NCBI GenBank assembly: GCA_003503535.1
Contig: DOCI01000326.1
Coordinates: forward strand, 1-8,115
Source of the DNA: Planctomycetaceae bacterium
Lineage (GTDB): Bacteria > Planctomycetota > Planctomycetia > Planctomycetales > Planctomycetaceae
Direction: 5' to 3'
Length of the DNA: 8,115 nt
Shown here: in pieces, positions 6,128 through 8,115 of the stretch
Layout: each line of letters starts with the position of its first letter
Numbering within the stretch: the stretch's first letter is position 1
The notes under the pieces: generated by a model
Databases searched by the model: none
What the model saw: only the letters and a program-made list of their open reading frames with translations
What the model was told of the DNA's origin: nothing
Program-made: the position numbers and the translations under genes

Positions 6128-8095
6128 ATGATGAGATTAATCGCGCTCACTCTATTGATAACAGGATTGCCTGTTTCGGTACTTTGTGCTGCAGAAAACA
6201 GTCCCAAAGCTCAGCCGAATATCATCCTCTTTCTGGTGGATGACATGGGTTGGATGGACAGTTCCCCCTACGGCTCGCAGTATTACGAAACGCCGCACAT
6301 GCAGGAGTTGGCCCATCAATCCATGCGATTCACTGATGCGTATGCCATACCGCTCTGCTCGCCAACTCGAGCTTCTATTTTAAGTGGTCAGTATTCCTCA
6401 AGACACGGTGTGACTTCTGCAAGTGGACATCAACAAGCTGCTCCTGAAGATGCTGATCCCTATCCCCCAACTGCACCCCCCAACAGGAAATTCCTGTATG
6501 CCAACAGCAAGAATTATCTCGATCCCAACCTGGAGACTTTAGCTGAGGTTCTCAAAGAAGCCGGGTATCGAACCGGCCACTTCGGGAAATGGCATTTGGG
6601 TTTGAGTCAGGAGCACTGGCCTGACAAGCACGGCTTCGACGTGGCGTTTCACGCACAGCCGAGCCCCGGTCCTCCCAGTTACTTTTCACCCTATGGGGTT
6701 TTCAAAGATGGCAAACCCTCTGGCCGTCATCATGTTGGCACAATTACCGATGGTCCCGATGGAGAATACATTACCGATCGACTCACCGATGAAGCGATTC
6801 GGTTTGTCGAAGACAATCAGAACAATCCGTTCTTTCTCAACTTCTGGCATTATGGTGTGCATGGTCCCTGGGGTCATAAGGAAGAGTACACCAGACATTT
6901 TGCTGAAAAACAGGATCCGCGAGGCGAGCAGCGTAATCCGATCATGGCTTCGATGCTCCAAAGTGTCGATGAAAGTCTTGGCCGATTGATGAATCGACTG
7001 GATGAACTCGGCTTGACTGAAAACACACTATTTATTTTCTATTCAGATAATGGTGGAAACGTCCACAGTCGCACTTACGACGATCCTAAGCTCGCCAAAG
7101 TTAAGGAAGGTCATCCTCAGTTCGAGAAAATCCAGGATTGGAGAAAATGGGCCGGTGGAGAACCGCCAACCAACAACGCTCCACTCCGAGAAGGCAAGGG
7201 ACGCATCTACGAAGGTGGACAACGTGTCCCTCTGATGGTCCGCTGGCCAGGACACATCAAACCTGGAACCACGAGTGATGAAATTGTCGGACCGATAGAT
7301 TTGTATCCAACAGTACTTGATGCCGCTGGTCTGAAGACGCCAGAATCTCACATCGTCGATGGAGAGTCGCTGATCCCAGTATTGGAACGAACAGATCACC
7401 TCAAACGGGAAGCATATTTCACATGGTTTCCCCACCTGATTCCTGCAGTCTCAGTCCGTCAGGGAGAATGGAAACTGATCAGACGGTTTGAACCACACTC
7501 CATTTATCCTGCAATTCGTGAGCTATACAATCTCAAACAAGATGTCGGCGAGTCGAATAATCTGGCGATGCAAAAGCCAGACAAAGTAAAGCAGTTGGAT
7601 GCCCTGATCGACCAGTTCGTGAAAGAGACCGGGGCACTCTATCCGAAGCCGAATCCAGCTTATCAAGTAAAAAAAGAGGTTGAGGTTACTGAAGGACTTG
7701 TTCCCAGGAGTTGCAGATTAGTCAAAGTGGAGGGAGCGATCCGTATTATCAGAGAAGGACGGTTTCCATTCCTGGGGACTGCCAGTGTGAAGTTAAATGG
7801 GCCGTTGAAACTTGATCTCACCGTCCGCAAAACTGCTGGTGGAGAAGGCAGAGTGCAGTGGAAGACGAGTGATCAACAGTATTTCCCTGAGACAGGCCAG
7901 TCCGTCACTTTTAAACTGCCAGCTATTGAGACATGGCAAACGATCACCATCAATCTTCCGATTGAAGGTCAGTCGCAGATTGTCCGAATCTATTTCCCTG
8001 TGCAGGAGACGCCACTCGAAGTTGAGCTCATTCAGTTTCAGGACGATCAAGGCCGTACTAAAAACTGGGATTTTCATGAAATCATTCCTCGCTAA
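6128..8095 (+). CDS. Exported S1-type sulfatase with C-terminal beta-rich extension
   Basis: Hydrolyses sulfate esters, probably on a glycan, outside the cytoplasm. A signal peptide (about 1-21) comes first; VSVLC is not a proper lipobox, so a lipoprotein is unlikely. The active-site signature CSPTR puts the formylglycine precursor at Cys77 with Arg81; LVDDMG gives metal ligands Asp38 and Asp39, GKWHLG gives Lys154 and His156, VHGPW gives His245, SDNGG gives Asp307 and Asn308, and Lys357 completes the pocket. The core and its usual C-terminal subdomain end near 510. Residues about 520-655 form an extra strand-rich domain, possibly sugar binding. Maturation needs a formylglycine-generating enzyme encoded elsewhere. 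The start is one of two adjacent ATGs (6128, 6131) after a weak purine stretch. It follows the sialidase fusion by 65 bp, which suggests joint action on sulfated, sialylated glycans. The exact sulfatase subfamily cannot be fixed by eye. Confidence 0.95.
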   Translation: MMRLIALTLLITGLPVSVLCAAENSPKAQPNIILFLVDDMGWMDSSPYGSQYYETPHMQELAHQSMRFTDAYAIPLCSPTRASILSGQYSSRHGVTSASGHQQAAPEDADPYPPTAPPNRKFLYANSKNYLDPNLETLAEVLKEAGYRTGHFGKWHLGLSQEHWPDKHGFDVAFHAQPSPGPPSYFSPYGVFKDGKPSGRHHVGTITDGPDGEYITDRLTDEAIRFVEDNQNNPFFLNFWHYGVHGPWGHKEEYTRHFAEKQDPRGEQRNPIMASMLQSVDESLGRLMNRLDELGLTENTLFIFYSDNGGNVHSRTYDDPKLAKVKEGHPQFEKIQDWRKWAGGEPPTNNAPLREGKGRIYEGGQRVPLMVRWPGHIKPGTTSDEIVGPIDLYPTVLDAAGLKTPESHIVDGESLIPVLERTDHLKREAYFTWFPHLIPAVSVRQGEWKLIRRFEPHSIYPAIRELYNLKQDVGESNNLAMQKPDKVKQLDALIDQFVKETGALYPKPNPAYQVKKEVEVTEGLVPRSCRLVKVEGAIRIIREGRFPFLGTASVKLNGPLKLDLTVRKTAGGEGRVQWKTSDQQYFPETGQSVTFKLPAIETWQTITINLPIEGQSQIVRIYFPVQETPLEVELIQFQDDQGRTKNWDFHEIIPR

Positions 8096-8115
8096 TCGTG
8101 TTCGCCAATAGTAAC

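Noticed and set aside
6176..6190. Possible lipobox at Cys20 of the sulfatase
   Set aside because: The residues before Cys are S-V-L, not the usual L-[AS]-[GA], so signal peptidase I cleavage is more likely.

Overview
The window looks like a chromosomal segment from a heterotrophic, glycan-degrading bacterium, most likely a member of the Planctomycetota. Three things suggest this: an exported S1 sulfatase with a C-terminal beta-rich extension, a sialidase joined to a PF12831-type FAD oxidoreductase, and moderate GC with short intergenic gaps and weak Shine-Dalgarno use. This is inference from gene content; no taxonomic marker gene is present.

Layout. Bases 1-196 hold the broken remains of an IS110-family transposase, with an internal deletion, a frame change and a lost catalytic Asp. 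Bases 197-501 are non-coding and carry short repeats and hairpins, including three 10-bp units of the form ATCYGTGNNN. A creatininase-family metal-dependent amidohydrolase lies on the minus strand (502-1266). A divergent intergenic region (1267-1543) separates it from a plus-strand series of three genes: a sodium:solute symporter (1544-3085), a 977-residue two-domain protein (3129-6062) and a sulfatase (6128-8095). Gaps of 43 and 65 bp with no convincing terminator make one transcript plausible.

Working model (inference). The sulfatase and the sialidase domain are both predicted to be exported, and could remove sulfate and terminal sialic acid from the same host- or alga-derived glycans. The symporter could import a released sugar or acid. 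The FAD domain could oxidise a carbohydrate product, and the creatininase-family enzyme could hydrolyse an amide. No sialate catabolism genes (nanA, nanK, nanE) and no sulfatase-maturing enzyme lie in the window.

The item most worth attention is the fusion of a complete GH33-like sialidase (about residues 35-415) to a complete FAD-dependent oxidoreductase (about residues 433-970) behind a Sec-like signal peptide that lacks a twin arginine. The symporter keeps the Na+ site but does not clearly show the residues recalled for known sialic acid symporters, so its substrate is open.
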